Positions 24,996 to 34,918 are shown, counted from the first letter of the stretch. The stretch: 64,000 nucleotides of DNA from Anaerococcus sp. (GCA_022780515.1 JALEUV010000066.1:1-64000), one strand, 5' to 3'. Notes: generated by a model from the sequence alone, not told the origin. Numbers and translations are program-made.

Positions 24996-27212
24996 ATGGA
25001 CATATCTTTTACTCAAAATAGAGAGTTATCTTGGCTAAAATTTAATGAGAGAGTTTTAGATGAGGCAAGCGATAAGAACGTAAGACTCTTTGAAAGGTTA
25101 AAATTTTATTCAATATTTGATTCTAACTTGGAAGAATTCTTTATGGTAAGGGTAGGATCATTGACAGATCTTAGTAACCTAAAGAAGAAGGCTGTTGATA
25201 ATAAGTCTGGCATGACACCTGAAGTTCAATTAGATGAGATAATGAAAAGATCCATTCCACTATTTGTAAAAAAGGATAAAGTATTTGATGATATTGTAGA
25301 AGACCTCAAAAAAGAAGGATTTTACTTCAACAAGGTAAGAGACTTGGAAGATAAGGAAAAGGAATATTTGGGATATTATTTTGATAGTAAGATAGAACCC
25401 CTCCTCAATTTCCAAATAGTTGATACTGTTAGACCTTTTCCACGCCTACCTAACTTGTCATTGAGCGTCATTTTTAAATTAAAAAAGGATTCTAAGAATA
25501 AGAAAAAGGATAAGGGAGAGGATTTTGCCCTTGGTCTAATCTTTGTTCCGGATAAAATTCAAAGATATATCAAAATATCTGATAAGACTGTAGTTCTTAT
25601 CGAGGATATTATAAAAGAATTTGGTGCTAAGGTCTTTGACCAATATGAACCAGTAAGCAAGTATGTAATGACCCTCACTAGGAATACCGATATCAAATAC
25701 AATGATGATGACTTCGATGTTGAAACAGACTTTAGATCCTATATGAGTAAAATGTTAAAGAAGAGAAAGAGACTTCAACCAGTAAAACTTGAAGTTGACG
25801 TGGAGCTTGATAGTGATATTAAGGAATTTTTGAAAGAAAAACTACCATTAAAAGAAGAAAATATCTTCGTAACAACATCTCCACAAAGGGCAGGATTTAT
25901 CTATGACCTAATAGATGATATGCCAGAAGATATGAAGGAAAAACACCTGAATCCTCCTTTTGAACCACAAAAGTCACCAATGGTAGTAGAAGATAGGCCA
26001 ATGACTGATCAAATAGAAAATGGAGACATACTCCTTTCTTATCCTTACGAGTCAATGGATCCATTAATAGATTTACTTAATGAAGCAGCAGAAGATGACA
26101 GTGTAGTATCAATCAAGATTACCCTATATAGGATAGCCAAGGATAGTAAGGTTGCCAAGGCCCTAATTAAGGCTGCAGAAAATGGTAAGGAAGTCTTTGT
26201 CCTAATGGAGCTAAGAGCGAGATTTGATGAGGATAACAATATAATCTGGTCATCTAGACTTGAAGATGCGGGCTGTAAGATTGTTTACGGCTTCGATAAC
26301 TACAAGTGCCACGCCAAGGTTCTCTTGATAACTAGGGTTAAGGATGATAAGATTTCATACATTACCCAAGTAGCAACAGGAAACTACAACGAAAAAACAG
26401 CCAAACAATACACAGACTTCTCCTTTATGACATCTAATGTAGAAATTGGAACGGATGCTAAGGAGCTATTTGATAATATCATGATAGGCAACCTAGAAGG
26501 TAACTTCAAGCACCTCTTGGTAAGTCCTAAGTCCATGCAAGAAGGACTTGATAGGCTAATAGATGAGCAAATTGAAAGGCAAAAAGAAAGTGGAGATGGC
26601 TATATAAGGCTAAAAATGAATTCCATATCTGATAGGGAACTAATCGATAAACTTTCTGAAGCAAGCCAGGCTGGAGTAAAAATTGTCATGATGGTAAGAG
26701 GTATAACATGTATCCTTCCTGGAATCGAGGGTAAGACTGACAATATCGAAATCTATCAAATAGTTGGTAGGTTTTTGGAACATCATAGGGTTTACCAATT
26801 CGGTAGGGGAATTGATGCCAAAGTTTACCTATCATCAGCAGACTTTATGACTAGAAATATTAGAAATAGGATGGAAGTAGCCGTTCCTATCTATAATGAA
26901 GACATCAAGCTAAGGATTATGAAATTCTTAGATATAATGTTCGCTGATGATGTTAAAATTAGAAAGCTCAACAGTGATGGAACATATTCAAAGGTTGAAA
27001 ACAAGACTAATTCCATAGCCCATGAGATCTTGATAGATAATGCCAAGAAAAGAGCTGAAAACAAGGTAAGAGAGGAAAAAACTTCTCACGCTATCACTAA
27101 GGATGTAGAACTTGAAGATAGCAAAAATCTAAAGACCAAAAAAGCAGCAAGAACCACACCTCCAAAGAAAAAATCATTTATAGATAAGATTAAAGAATTT
27201 TTTGGATTGTAA
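24996..27212 (+). CDS. ppk1: Polyphosphate kinase 1
   Basis: Ppk1 reversibly polymerises the ATP gamma phosphate into polyphosphate. Domains in order: N-terminal helical part (NRELSWLKFNERVLDEA, the family's opening), head domain, then two phospholipase-D-like domains. The catalytic histidine region is present as YKCHAKVLLITR, with the second His in LEHHRVYQFG, and TGNYNEKTAKQYTD between them. Length 738 aa is slightly over the usual 690-720 because of a Lys-rich tail (about 40 residues, ending PPKKKSFIDKIKEFFGL). Pairs with ppx as a synthesis and breakdown unit. Confidence 0.97.
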   Translation: MDISFTQNRELSWLKFNERVLDEASDKNVRLFERLKFYSIFDSNLEEFFMVRVGSLTDLSNLKKKAVDNKSGMTPEVQLDEIMKRSIPLFVKKDKVFDDIVEDLKKEGFYFNKVRDLEDKEKEYLGYYFDSKIEPLLNFQIVDTVRPFPRLPNLSLSVIFKLKKDSKNKKKDKGEDFALGLIFVPDKIQRYIKISDKTVVLIEDIIKEFGAKVFDQYEPVSKYVMTLTRNTDIKYNDDDFDVETDFRSYMSKMLKKRKRLQPVKLEVDVELDSDIKEFLKEKLPLKEENIFVTTSPQRAGFIYDLIDDMPEDMKEKHLNPPFEPQKSPMVVEDRPMTDQIENGDILLSYPYESMDPLIDLLNEAAEDDSVVSIKITLYRIAKDSKVAKALIKAAENGKEVFVLMELRARFDEDNNIIWSSRLEDAGCKIVYGFDNYKCHAKVLLITRVKDDKISYITQVATGNYNEKTAKQYTDFSFMTSNVEIGTDAKELFDNIMIGNLEGNFKHLLVSPKSMQEGLDRLIDEQIERQKESGDGYIRLKMNSISDRELIDKLSEASQAGVKIVMMVRGITCILPGIEGKTDNIEIYQIVGRFLEHHRVYQFGRGIDAKVYLSSADFMTRNIRNRMEVAVPIYNEDIKLRIMKFLDIMFADDVKIRKLNSDGTYSKVENKTNSIAHEILIDNAKKRAENKVREEKTSHAITKDVELEDSKNLKTKKAARTTPPKKKSFIDKIKEFFGL

Positions 27213-27220
27213 GAGTTTGT

Positions 27221-27248
27221 GGCCGGCCGGATAAGTCCGATAAGTTTT
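27221..27248 (+). terminator. Possible terminator with GC-rich patch after ppk1
   Basis: CGGA-TAAG-TCCG is a small hairpin followed after six bases by seven T. It is preceded by GGCCGGCCGG, an extraordinary GC block for this genome. Stem is short, so terminator function is uncertain. The rest of the 138-base spacer is AT-rich with no gene. Confidence 0.35.
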
Positions 27249-27350
27249 TTTATTAATCATAATAATTGCGGTTAGCTTTATAAGACGTACTATTAACTAT
27301 ATAGGTATTTTTATTTGTTAATTTGATATACTTATAACTATGGAGCTATT

Positions 27351-28505
27351 ATGAATGTTTCTTATTTTATAAATTACATAGGCAATTTAATAACTTATAA
27401 TAAGGACTTATGGATACCTATAACTTTTATCCTAGGGATCCTTGTGTTTTTTATAATATCTAGGGCTTTTAGGAAGAGTGGGATATTTTTTCTTGCTGGT
27501 GTATTTGGTATAGACCAGTTAATTAAATTCTTGCCTTATGATATTTACGGCTTTTATCCTGAAGTTAAAAGTACAATAAATATTTTGTATATTCTAGGCT
27601 TTGCCATTTTTATTTTTAAGAGCCTTAAGATTCTATCTAACTTGTCTTATTCTAAGCATAGGCATAGGTCTGGAAACAAGGCCAAGGGATTTTTATCCTA
27701 TACAGGCTCCCTGCCATTTATTATTATGTTTATAATTAATATTGTAGATATAAATAACCTTATGCCAGGAGATCTTAAGAAATTCCTGACCTCGCTTGCC
27801 TTTTTGTATATGCTCTTTAGGAGCTTCTTATCAGCTTATAGGTACCTGGATAAGAAAGATATACCTTTGGTAAGGGATAAGATGAACTTTGATGATATTG
27901 ATGAATACCTCAGGGAAGACAAAAAGGAAGTAAGCGATAAGAATAAGGGTAGGAGAATCAAAAAGACTCTTGACGATGATATAAAAATTTATAGGGGCTT
28001 GGATAAGAATGATTTAACTGTGCCTATATCTGATGTCAACGATGCCCAAACTAAGATCTATAAGATCGATGAGAGGATAGAAAAACTTGAGAAGGAATAT
28101 TCACTAGTTGATATAATCGACCTTGTTACGGCTGAGGATGCAGATAATTCTATCACCCTAAGACTAAGCGAGCTAAGCACTGGAGAAACTAGTTCATATA
28201 CTACTACTAATGCTAAGTTTAAGATGGTCGAAGAGAGAGAATACAAGGTAGACTTGGAATTTAGGCACAATAACGAGTATGACTATGGAAGGTTTATAGA
28301 TATTCTGATTAAGTATTCTAAAAACAAGGAGTCTTATAAGTTTGAGCTAATAGTCGCCCCAAAATCCTTGCCTAATAGCAAGATTGTTTTTTATGATCCA
28401 TCAAATATATTTGATATGGAAGAAGACCAATATCAAAATATCGGTGGCAGGATTATTTCTATGAATTTTCCAAAATACAAGATTAATTTTATTACAGGTA
28501 ACTAA
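27351..28505 (+). CDS. Unrecognised membrane protein with cytoplasmic tail
   Basis: The 384-residue product starts with about five hydrophobic segments (near residues 18-38, 44-62, 74-92, 113-133 and 146-163), then a soluble charged tail of about 215 residues. The tail contains a coiled-coil-like stretch (AQTKIYKIDERIEKLEKEY) and then an alternating strand pattern with NITLRLSELSTG-type sequence. No catalytic motif or known family was recognised. GGAG lies six bases before ATG. It stands between ppk1 and tex with its own terminator downstream, so it appears to be a single-gene unit. Function unknown. Confidence 0.75.
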   Translation: MNVSYFINYIGNLITYNKDLWIPITFILGILVFFIISRAFRKSGIFFLAGVFGIDQLIKFLPYDIYGFYPEVKSTINILYILGFAIFIFKSLKILSNLSYSKHRHRSGNKAKGFLSYTGSLPFIIMFIINIVDINNLMPGDLKKFLTSLAFLYMLFRSFLSAYRYLDKKDIPLVRDKMNFDDIDEYLREDKKEVSDKNKGRRIKKTLDDDIKIYRGLDKNDLTVPISDVNDAQTKIYKIDERIEKLEKEYSLVDIIDLVTAEDADNSITLRLSELSTGETSSYTTTNAKFKMVEEREYKVDLEFRHNNEYDYGRFIDILIKYSKNKESYKFELIVAPKSLPNSKIVFYDPSNIFDMEEDQYQNIGGRIISMNFPKYKINFITGN

Positions 28506-28515
28506 GATTAAGTTT

Positions 28516-28547
28516 AAGATGGGCTAAGGACCTATCTTTTACTTTTT
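28516..28547 (+). terminator. Probable terminator after the membrane-protein gene
   Basis: AAGATGGG pairs with CCTATCTT (one G-U pair) around a seven-base loop, followed by TT-AC-TTTTT. The T tract is interrupted, so efficiency may be moderate. Confidence 0.5.
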
Positions 28548-28561
28548 AAAGGAAATTATTA

Positions 28562-30661
28562 ATGGACATTACAAATATTTTATCAAAAGAACTAAATATT
28601 AAAGAAAACAATATAGACAATGTTATCAAACTCCTAGATGAAGGTTCAACCGTAGCCTTCATAGCGAGATATAGAAAGGAAGTAACTGGTAACCTTAACG
28701 ATGCCGAGATAAGAGATATAGAAAAAAATCTGAGTAAACTTAGAAATATCGAAAAAAGGCAAGAAGAGATTATAAAGTCTATAGATACCAAGGGTAAGCT
28801 AACAGAGGAATTAAAAAATCAAATACTAGAAACTAATTCCCTTACTATCCTTGAAGACATCTACGCTCCCTACAAGTCAAAAAGAAAGACAAGGGCAGAT
28901 ATTGCAAGAGAGCTTGGCCTTGATGAATTACTTAAGGCTATACTGACTTCTGCAAAGTCAAATGAAGAAGCTCTAGACCTAGCTAGGGACTACCTAAGTG
29001 AGGACCTAGAAGATCCTAATGAAGCAGTTGCAAGGGCCATGGATATTTTGGCAGAAGATATTGCAAATACCATAGAGGCCAGAAATATTATTAGGCGAGA
29101 TGGTTTTGTGAGGGCAAGGCTTAAGGTTAGTGAAAAAGACGATGAAGACAAGCTCTATGCCAATTACTATGACTTCAATAAAAAACTTAGGGAGACTAAG
29201 CCCTTCCAAATCCTTGCCATAAACCGAGGAGAAAGGGACAAGGCACTTAGCGTAAAGGTTGAATTTAGTGATGAATATAACAAAAAACTAATTGGAGATA
29301 TTTTCAAAAAGGACAAAGACTATAATGGCTACCAGAGGGAATTTCTAGATGCTGCAGTTGATGATGCCTACAAAAGGTTGATGCTTCCGTCTATAGCCAA
29401 TGAAATGAGGTCCTACCTAACAGAAAATGCTGAAGATGAGTCAATACAAGTTTTTGGCAAGAATCTAAAGCCTTACCTCTTGCAAAGACCTATCAAGGGG
29501 CAAAACCTTATTGGCCTAGATCCTGGTTTTAGGACAGGCTGTAAGGTAGCTGTAGTAGATAAAAACGGTAAGTACCTTGATTCTACTGTGATTTATCCGG
29601 TAGAGCCTCATAATAAGGAAAGGGAAGCTATTGATACCCTAAAATCGCTCATCGAAAAATACGATGTAAGTCTAATCGCCCTGGGCAATGCTACGGCTTC
29701 AAGGCAAACAGAGATAGTTGTAAATAAGCTCTTGAAAGAAATAGATGGGGTTAGCTATGCTGTAGTCAACGAAGCGGGTGCTTCAGTATATTCTGCTTCA
29801 GAGCTGGGCGAAAAAGAGTTTCCGGACCTTGATGTAACTATTAGGGGAGCTATCTCCATGGCTAGACGTCTCCAAGACCCTATGGCAGAGCTTGTTAAAA
29901 TCGAACCCAAGCACATAGGAGTTGGCCAATACCAACACGACTTAAATGAGAAAAAGCTAGACGAAGAATTATCCAAGGTCGTAGAAGATGCAGTAAATGA
30001 GGTGGGGGTCAACATAAATAATGCCTCCTACAAGCTCTTATCCTATGTATCAGGCTTAAATCAAAATCTAGCTTCAAGGATAGAAGAAGACTTCAAGGAA
30101 GGAAAACTTGTCTATAGGAAGGACCTCAAAAAAGTCAAGGGCCTTGGCGATAAGACCTATAAGCTAGCTGCAGGCTTTCTTAGGTTTCCGGACTCTCCTG
30201 AACTTCTAGACAATACTGCAGTCCACCCAGAATCCTATAAGGTAGCTAAGAAACTTATCGGTAAGGACCTAGATGAGATAAACCTAGAAGCTACTAGCAA
30301 AGACCTTGAAGTAGGCCTACCGACCCTAATAGATATAATAGAAGAATTAAAGAAGCCTGGCCGAGACCCTAGGGATGAAAATCCTGAAGTCATAACCCAA
30401 CAAGAGATTATGGACATAAAGGACTTAAAAGAGGGTATGGTATTAAAAGGCAAGGTTCGCAATATAACCGATTTTGGTGCCTTTATTGATATAGGTGTTG
30501 GTATAGATGGCCTAATCCATATATCAAATATTTCAAATAAATTTATCAAAAATCCAAACGAAGTATTAACAAATTCACAAATAGTTGATGTAAAAGTAAT
30601 AGAAGTAGATAGGCAAAAGGAAAGAATAGGCCTATCAATGAAAGATGTAGGTAAAAAATGA
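28562..30661 (+). CDS. tex: Tex family RNA-binding transcription accessory protein
   Basis: Tex is a cytoplasmic nucleic-acid-binding protein related to eukaryotic Spt6. Domains in order: N-terminal helical Tex domain with VAFIARYRKEVTG, central YqgF-like RNase H fold (LIGLDPGFRTGCKVAVVD), helix-hairpin-helix modules (VSGLNQNLASRI, KKVKGLGDKTY), and a C-terminal S1 domain (GMVLKGKVRNITDFGAFIDIG) to residue about 695. Length 699 aa is close to the usual 720-780. AAAGGA precedes ATG. The stop overlaps proS by four bases, so the two are coupled. Confidence 0.96.
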   Translation: MDITNILSKELNIKENNIDNVIKLLDEGSTVAFIARYRKEVTGNLNDAEIRDIEKNLSKLRNIEKRQEEIIKSIDTKGKLTEELKNQILETNSLTILEDIYAPYKSKRKTRADIARELGLDELLKAILTSAKSNEEALDLARDYLSEDLEDPNEAVARAMDILAEDIANTIEARNIIRRDGFVRARLKVSEKDDEDKLYANYYDFNKKLRETKPFQILAINRGERDKALSVKVEFSDEYNKKLIGDIFKKDKDYNGYQREFLDAAVDDAYKRLMLPSIANEMRSYLTENAEDESIQVFGKNLKPYLLQRPIKGQNLIGLDPGFRTGCKVAVVDKNGKYLDSTVIYPVEPHNKEREAIDTLKSLIEKYDVSLIALGNATASRQTEIVVNKLLKEIDGVSYAVVNEAGASVYSASELGEKEFPDLDVTIRGAISMARRLQDPMAELVKIEPKHIGVGQYQHDLNEKKLDEELSKVVEDAVNEVGVNINNASYKLLSYVSGLNQNLASRIEEDFKEGKLVYRKDLKKVKGLGDKTYKLAAGFLRFPDSPELLDNTAVHPESYKVAKKLIGKDLDEINLEATSKDLEVGLPTLIDIIEELKKPGRDPRDENPEVITQQEIMDIKDLKEGMVLKGKVRNITDFGAFIDIGVGIDGLIHISNISNKFIKNPNEVLTNSQIVDVKVIEVDRQKERIGLSMKDVGKK

Positions 30662-32379
30662 GATTATCAAAATATTATATGCCAACCCTAAGAGAAGATC
30701 CTGTAGATAGCGAAACAGCTAGCCACAAACTCTTGGTAAGGGGTGCATTTATTAGAAAACAATCAAGTGGTATCTATACATTTCTACCACTAGGCAAAAA
30801 AGTTATTAACAAAATAGAAGCTATTATCAGGGATGAGATGGAAAAGTATGACAGTATAGAAGTTCAAACTTCCATCCTCCAAACTAGAGAAATCTGGGAT
30901 AAGTCTGGTAGGTGGGAAACCTTCGGCCCAGAAATGTTTAAACTACAAGACAGACACGACAGGCAATACTGCCTAGGACCCACTGCAGAAGAAGCCTTTA
31001 CTGACCTAATTAAGGATGAGCTAAGCTCTTATAAGCAATTACCAGTCAACCTCTACCAAATTGTATCCAAGTTTAGGGATGAAAAAAGACCAAGATTTGG
31101 AATAAATAGGTCTAGGGACTTCATAATGAAGGACGGATATTCCTTCGATGCTGATGAGAAGGGACTAGAAGAATCCTACCAAAAAATGTGGGATGCCTAT
31201 AGTGAAGTATTCGAGAGACTGGGCCTTGAAATAAAAATAGTAGAAGGTGATTCTGGTTCTATGGGTGGTAGGAAGAGTCACGAATTTATAGCCCTTTCTG
31301 AAACTGGTGAAGGAGTCATCCTCTATACCGATAATTCTGATTACGCAGCGACTGACGAAAAGGCTAGGATAAAGATAGACTTTGAAGAAAAGGAAGAAAA
31401 GAGCCTAGAACTTGTAGAAACCAAGGACCTAAAAACTATAGAAGAAGTAAGTAAGTACTTAGGAGAAGACCCTAAAAACTTTGCCAAGGCTGTCGACTTA
31501 TCTGTAAATGGTGAGCCACTTCTAGTATTTATCCCAGGAGATAGAGACCTCAACATGGCAAAACTAATATCCTATCTAGAAGTTCCTGAGCATGAGATTG
31601 AAATTCTTGATGATGAAAATATAACTAGGGTGACTGGAGCCAAACCAGGCTTTACAGGACCAATTAACCTTAAGGATAGTGAAGTAAGGGTCCTAATTGA
31701 TGAGTCTTTGACAAAGAATAAAAACCTAGTAGTAGGTGCGAATAAAACAGACTACCACTACAAAAACGCCAACTACGGAAGGGACTTTGAAGGAGAAGTA
31801 GTAGAAGACCTTATCACAGCAAAAGAAGGCGATATGGCCTATGATGGATCAGGAGTTCTTAAGGCTAAGAGGGGAATAGAAGTCGGTAATATCTTCCAAT
31901 TAGGTACAAAGTATAGTGATACCATCGGTGCCTACTTCCTAGATGAAAATGGTAAGCAAAAGCCATTTATTATGGGATCCTATGGTATAGGAGTATCAAG
32001 GTCAGTAAGCGCTATAGTTGAACAACACCATGACGATAAGGGCATAATCTGGCCAACAGCTGTTGCACCATTTGAAGTAATAATTACTGTGGTAAATACC
32101 AAAAAAGAAGACCAAGTAGCCCTAGCAGAAAAAATCTATGATGAGCTAAGAAGCCAAAGAATTGATGTCCTCCTCGATGATAGGAAAGAAAGGGCTGGAG
32201 TTAAGTTTAATGACAGAGACCTTATCGGAATTCCTTATAGGATAACTGTTGGTAAGGATGCAAGTGATAATATAATAGAGTATTCTACAAGAGCTAATAT
32301 GGAAAAACAAAATATTAGCCCAGAGGATGCCATTAGCAAGATAGTAGAAAGCATTAAATCAGACCTTACATTTAAGTAG
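30658..32379 (+). CDS. proS: Prolyl-tRNA synthetase
   Basis: ProS charges tRNA-Pro. It is the bacterial type, with class II motif 2 (FRDEKRPRFGINRSRDFIMKD) and motif 3 (GSYGIGVSRSVSA), and the INS editing domain inserted between them, around residues 230-400, with VVGANKTDYHYKN at its end. A C-terminal anticodon-binding domain follows (VIITVVNTKKEDQ, DDRKERAGVKFNDRDLIG). Length 573 aa is typical. No T-box leader precedes it; it is co-transcribed with tex. Confidence 0.98.
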   Translation: MRLSKYYMPTLREDPVDSETASHKLLVRGAFIRKQSSGIYTFLPLGKKVINKIEAIIRDEMEKYDSIEVQTSILQTREIWDKSGRWETFGPEMFKLQDRHDRQYCLGPTAEEAFTDLIKDELSSYKQLPVNLYQIVSKFRDEKRPRFGINRSRDFIMKDGYSFDADEKGLEESYQKMWDAYSEVFERLGLEIKIVEGDSGSMGGRKSHEFIALSETGEGVILYTDNSDYAATDEKARIKIDFEEKEEKSLELVETKDLKTIEEVSKYLGEDPKNFAKAVDLSVNGEPLLVFIPGDRDLNMAKLISYLEVPEHEIEILDDENITRVTGAKPGFTGPINLKDSEVRVLIDESLTKNKNLVVGANKTDYHYKNANYGRDFEGEVVEDLITAKEGDMAYDGSGVLKAKRGIEVGNIFQLGTKYSDTIGAYFLDENGKQKPFIMGSYGIGVSRSVSAIVEQHHDDKGIIWPTAVAPFEVIITVVNTKKEDQVALAEKIYDELRSQRIDVLLDDRKERAGVKFNDRDLIGIPYRITVGKDASDNIIEYSTRANMEKQNISPEDAISKIVESIKSDLTFK

Positions 32380-32393
32380 ATTTATGGTATTAT
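32365..32393 (+). promoter_or_regulatory. Promoter of fba
   Basis: CTTACA (32365-32370), 17-base spacer, TATTAT (32388-32393) preceded by TGG: an extended -10 of the form TATGGTATTAT, the same element as before secG and rpmE. It overlaps the proS 3' end. Confidence 0.65.
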
Positions 32394-32425
32394 GAATATA
32401 GGAAAAATTAAATCAAGGAGTTAAT

Positions 32426-33289
32426 ATGTTAGTAAATGCAAAAGAAATGTTATATAATGCTTACGAAAATGGATATGCCATAGGACATTTTAATACAAAC
32501 AACTTAGAATGGACCAAGGCTATCCTCCTCGCTGCAGAAGAGAAGAAAACCCCAGTTATAATCGCTACTTCAGAAGGGGCTAGCAAGTACATGGGAGGAT
32601 TTAAGGTAGTAGCAGAGCTAGTTAAGGCTATGCATGATGGACTAGGAATCACTGTTCCAGTTGCTATCCACCTAGATCATGGTTCTTATGAAGGAGCTAA
32701 GGCTTGTATAGAAGCTGGCTTTACTTCAGTAATGTTTGACGGATCTCACTTCCCACTAGAAGAAAACTTAGAAAAAACAAAGGAAATCGTAGAACTTGCT
32801 CATAGCAAGGGAATTTCTGTAGAAGCTGAAGTTGGTGGTATAGGTGGTACCGAAGACGGAGTAACTTCTTCAGGAGAAGTAGCTGATGTTGAAGAATGTA
32901 AACAAATTGCTGCTTGTGGTATAGACTTCTTGGCAGCTGGAATTGGTAACATCCATGGTGTATATCCTGATGATTGGGAAGGATTAAACTTTGATGTACT
33001 AAAAGAAATATCTGATGCTGTAAAAATGCCTATAGTTCTCCATGGTGGTACTGGTATTCCTGATGAACAAATTAAAAAGGCAATTAGCCTTGGTGTTTCA
33101 AAAATCAATGTAAACACAGAATGTCAACTTGTATTTGCTGAAGCTACTAGAAAATATATAGAAGCTGGCAAGGACCTAGAAGGCAAGGGATTTGACCCTA
33201 GAAAACTACTTGCAGATGGTACTCAAGCTATAATCGATAAGGTCGAAGAAAAAATCGATATGTTTGGATCAGCAAACACTGCAAAATAG
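32426..33289 (+). CDS. fba: Class II fructose-bisphosphate aldolase
   Basis: The zinc enzyme splits fructose 1,6-bisphosphate into two triose phosphates. Seen are AIGHFNTNN near the N-terminus, zinc ligands in IHLDHGSYEGAKACIEAGFTSVMFDGSH, the EAEVGGIGGTEDG loop, GIGNIHGVY and LHGGTGIPDEQI. Length 287 aa fits. A good AAGGAG precedes ATG. It has its own promoter and terminator, so it is made independently of the gap-eno run that completes lower glycolysis elsewhere in the window. Confidence 0.97.
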   Translation: MLVNAKEMLYNAYENGYAIGHFNTNNLEWTKAILLAAEEKKTPVIIATSEGASKYMGGFKVVAELVKAMHDGLGITVPVAIHLDHGSYEGAKACIEAGFTSVMFDGSHFPLEENLEKTKEIVELAHSKGISVEAEVGGIGGTEDGVTSSGEVADVEECKQIAACGIDFLAAGIGNIHGVYPDDWEGLNFDVLKEISDAVKMPIVLHGGTGIPDEQIKKAISLGVSKINVNTECQLVFAEATRKYIEAGKDLEGKGFDPRKLLADGTQAIIDKVEEKIDMFGSANTAK

Positions 33290-33300
33290 GAAGAGTTAGT

Positions 33301-33325
33301 GAGGGTCTTTGGGCCCTCCTTTTTT
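33301..33325 (+). terminator. Intrinsic terminator of fba, just upstream of rho
   Basis: GAGGGTC pairs with GGCCCTC (one G-U) around a TTTG loop and is followed by a C and six T. It ends ten bases before the likely rho ATG and covers the alternative rho GTG region. Confidence 0.88.
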
Positions 33326-33334
33326 ATAAAAATT

Positions 33335-34639
33335 ATGGAAAATTTAAAAGAAAAAAAACTTCCTGAACTTAGGGAGATTGCTAAGGACCTAGGAATTACA
33401 TCTATAACTAAGTATAGGAAGGATGAACTGATAAAACTAATAGAAGAAGCTAAAGAAAATGAAGAAGTTGAGAAGAAAGAACAGGCAGAAAATGACCTAG
33501 GAGCCAAATTTGACTGCCAAGGGATCCTTGTTATCTTACCTGATGGCTATGGCTTTTTGAGAACTTCTTTATACGAAAGTGGCGATGATGATATATATGT
33601 ACCACCTAAGCAAATCAAGATGTTTAGGCTAAAAACAGGTGATTATATTACAGGAATAGCTAGAGAAAAACACGCTAGAGATAAGTTTGCACCCCTAATT
33701 TTTGTAAGTGATGTTAATGGCATCAAGCCAGGTGAAGCCTTTAATAGGCCTTTATTTGAAGATTTAACTCCGATTTATCCAAATGAAAGAATTAGTCTAG
33801 AAAATTCCAAAGATAATATTTCTGAAAGAATCATAGATATTTTAAGTCCAATAGGCCGAGGTCAAAGAGGCCTAATCGTATCCCAACCTAAGGCTGGAAA
33901 AACAACCCTAATCAAAGGCATAGAAAGAGCTATCGAAAAAAATTATGATGATATAAAAATCATAGTCTTATTAATTGACGAAAGACCTGAAGAAGTAACA
34001 GACTTTATTAGGTATGTCAATGAATATAGGGATGGACAAAATGAGTTAATGAGGACAGAAGTTGCTGCATCAACCTTCGATAAACCTCCTCAAAACCATA
34101 TAGACATGGCTGAGATGGTCTTAGAAAGAGCTAAGCGATTTGTAGAGGGAGGTAAGGATGTTATAATCCTCCTGGACTCTATAACCAGGCTTGCCAGAGC
34201 CTACAATATTATGACACCTCAATCTGGTAGGACCCTATCAGGAGGACTAGATCCTCTAGCCTTAGTTGGCCCTAAGCAATTCTTTGGAGCCGCTAGAAAC
34301 ATAGAAGATGGGGGATCGCTCACCATACTTGCTACAGCCCTAGTTGATACAGGATCAAGGATGGACGATATGATCTTTGAAGAGTTTAAGGGAACAGGCA
34401 ATATGGAAGTCCACCTAGATAGAAGACTTGCAGATAGGAGGATCTTCCCTGCAATAAATATCGAAAAATCATCAACCAGAAGGGAAGACTTGCTCTTAAG
34501 TAAAGAAGAGCTAGAAGCCAACTATAAGCTTAGAAATGGTGATAATTCAAGTGCAGAATCTATAGTAGAGCTTATAGATTGGATGAGAAGAACAGGATCT
34601 AACAAGCAATTCATTGATTTAATTAATAGTTCATTTTAA
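33335..34639 (+). CDS. rho: Transcription termination factor Rho
   Basis: Rho is a hexameric RNA translocase that ends transcription. An N-terminal SAP-like domain ([13 protein letters not shown]) is followed by the cold-shock RNA-binding domain ([24 protein letters not shown]) and the ATPase: Walker [40 protein letters not shown], and Q/R loops with [12 protein letters not shown]. The track start is GTG 33299, but that places an intrinsic terminator inside the gene; ATG 33335 begins [12 protein letters not shown] as in relatives yet has no Shine-Dalgarno sequence. AGGAAGAG does precede the GTG, so the start is open. Confidence 0.95.
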   Translation: MENLKEKKLPELREIAKDLGITSITKYRKDELIKLIEEAKENEEVEKKEQAENDLGAKFDCQGILVILPDGYGFLRTSLYESGDDDIYVPPKQIKMFRLKTGDYITGIAREKHARDKFAPLIFVSDVNGIKPGEAFNRPLFEDLTPIYPNERISLENSKDNISERIIDILSPIGRGQRGLIVSQPKAGKTTLIKGIERAIEKNYDDIKIIVLLIDERPEEVTDFIRYVNEYRDGQNELMRTEVAASTFDKPPQNHIDMAEMVLERAKRFVEGGKDVIILLDSITRLARAYNIMTPQSGRTLSGGLDPLALVGPKQFFGAARNIEDGGSLTILATALVDTGSRMDDMIFEEFKGTGNMEVHLDRRLADRRIFPAINIEKSSTRREDLLLSKEELEANYKLRNGDNSSAESIVELIDWMRRTGSNKQFIDLINSSF

Positions 34640-34642
34640 GTC

Positions 34643-34671
34643 TTGAAATTAGAAAATACCTATGGTATAAT
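34643..34671 (+). promoter_or_regulatory. Promoter of rpmE
   Basis: TTGAAA (34643-34648), exactly 17 bases, TATAAT (34666-34671) preceded by TGG. A near-consensus promoter with extended -10 directly after rho. Confidence 0.82.
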
Positions 34672-34714
34672 TTATATTGCTTATTGAAAAGAGAAACGAA
34701 CAAGAGGTGTTTAG

Positions 34715-34918
34715 ATGAAAAAAGGACTACATCCAGAATACCACCAAGCTAAAGTTACCTGCATGACATGTGGAAATGAATTTACTGTAGGTTCTACTGA
34801 AGAAGAAATCAAGGTAGAAATTTGCAGCAATTGCCATCCATTTTATTCAGGTAAACAAAGAAATGCTGAACGTGGTGGAAATGTTGAGAAGTTTAACAAA
34901 AAATACGGCAGAAAATAA
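34715..34918 (+). CDS. rpmE: 50S ribosomal protein L31
   Basis: L31 bridges the subunits near the 5S rRNA. The 67-residue protein is the zinc-containing form, with CMTCGNEF and [12 protein letters not shown] supplying the four cysteines. It starts [10 protein letters not shown], the typical opening. GAGGTG precedes ATG by six bases. It has its own promoter and terminator between rho and prmC, an order frequent in Bacillota. Confidence 0.97.
   Translation: MKKGLHPEYHQAKVTCMTCGNEFTVGSTEEEIKVEICSNCHPFYSGKQRNAERGGNVEKFNKKYGRK

Noticed and set aside
30600-30660. Possible T-box leader before proS
   Set aside because: proS overlaps tex by four bases; no room and no T-box motif.
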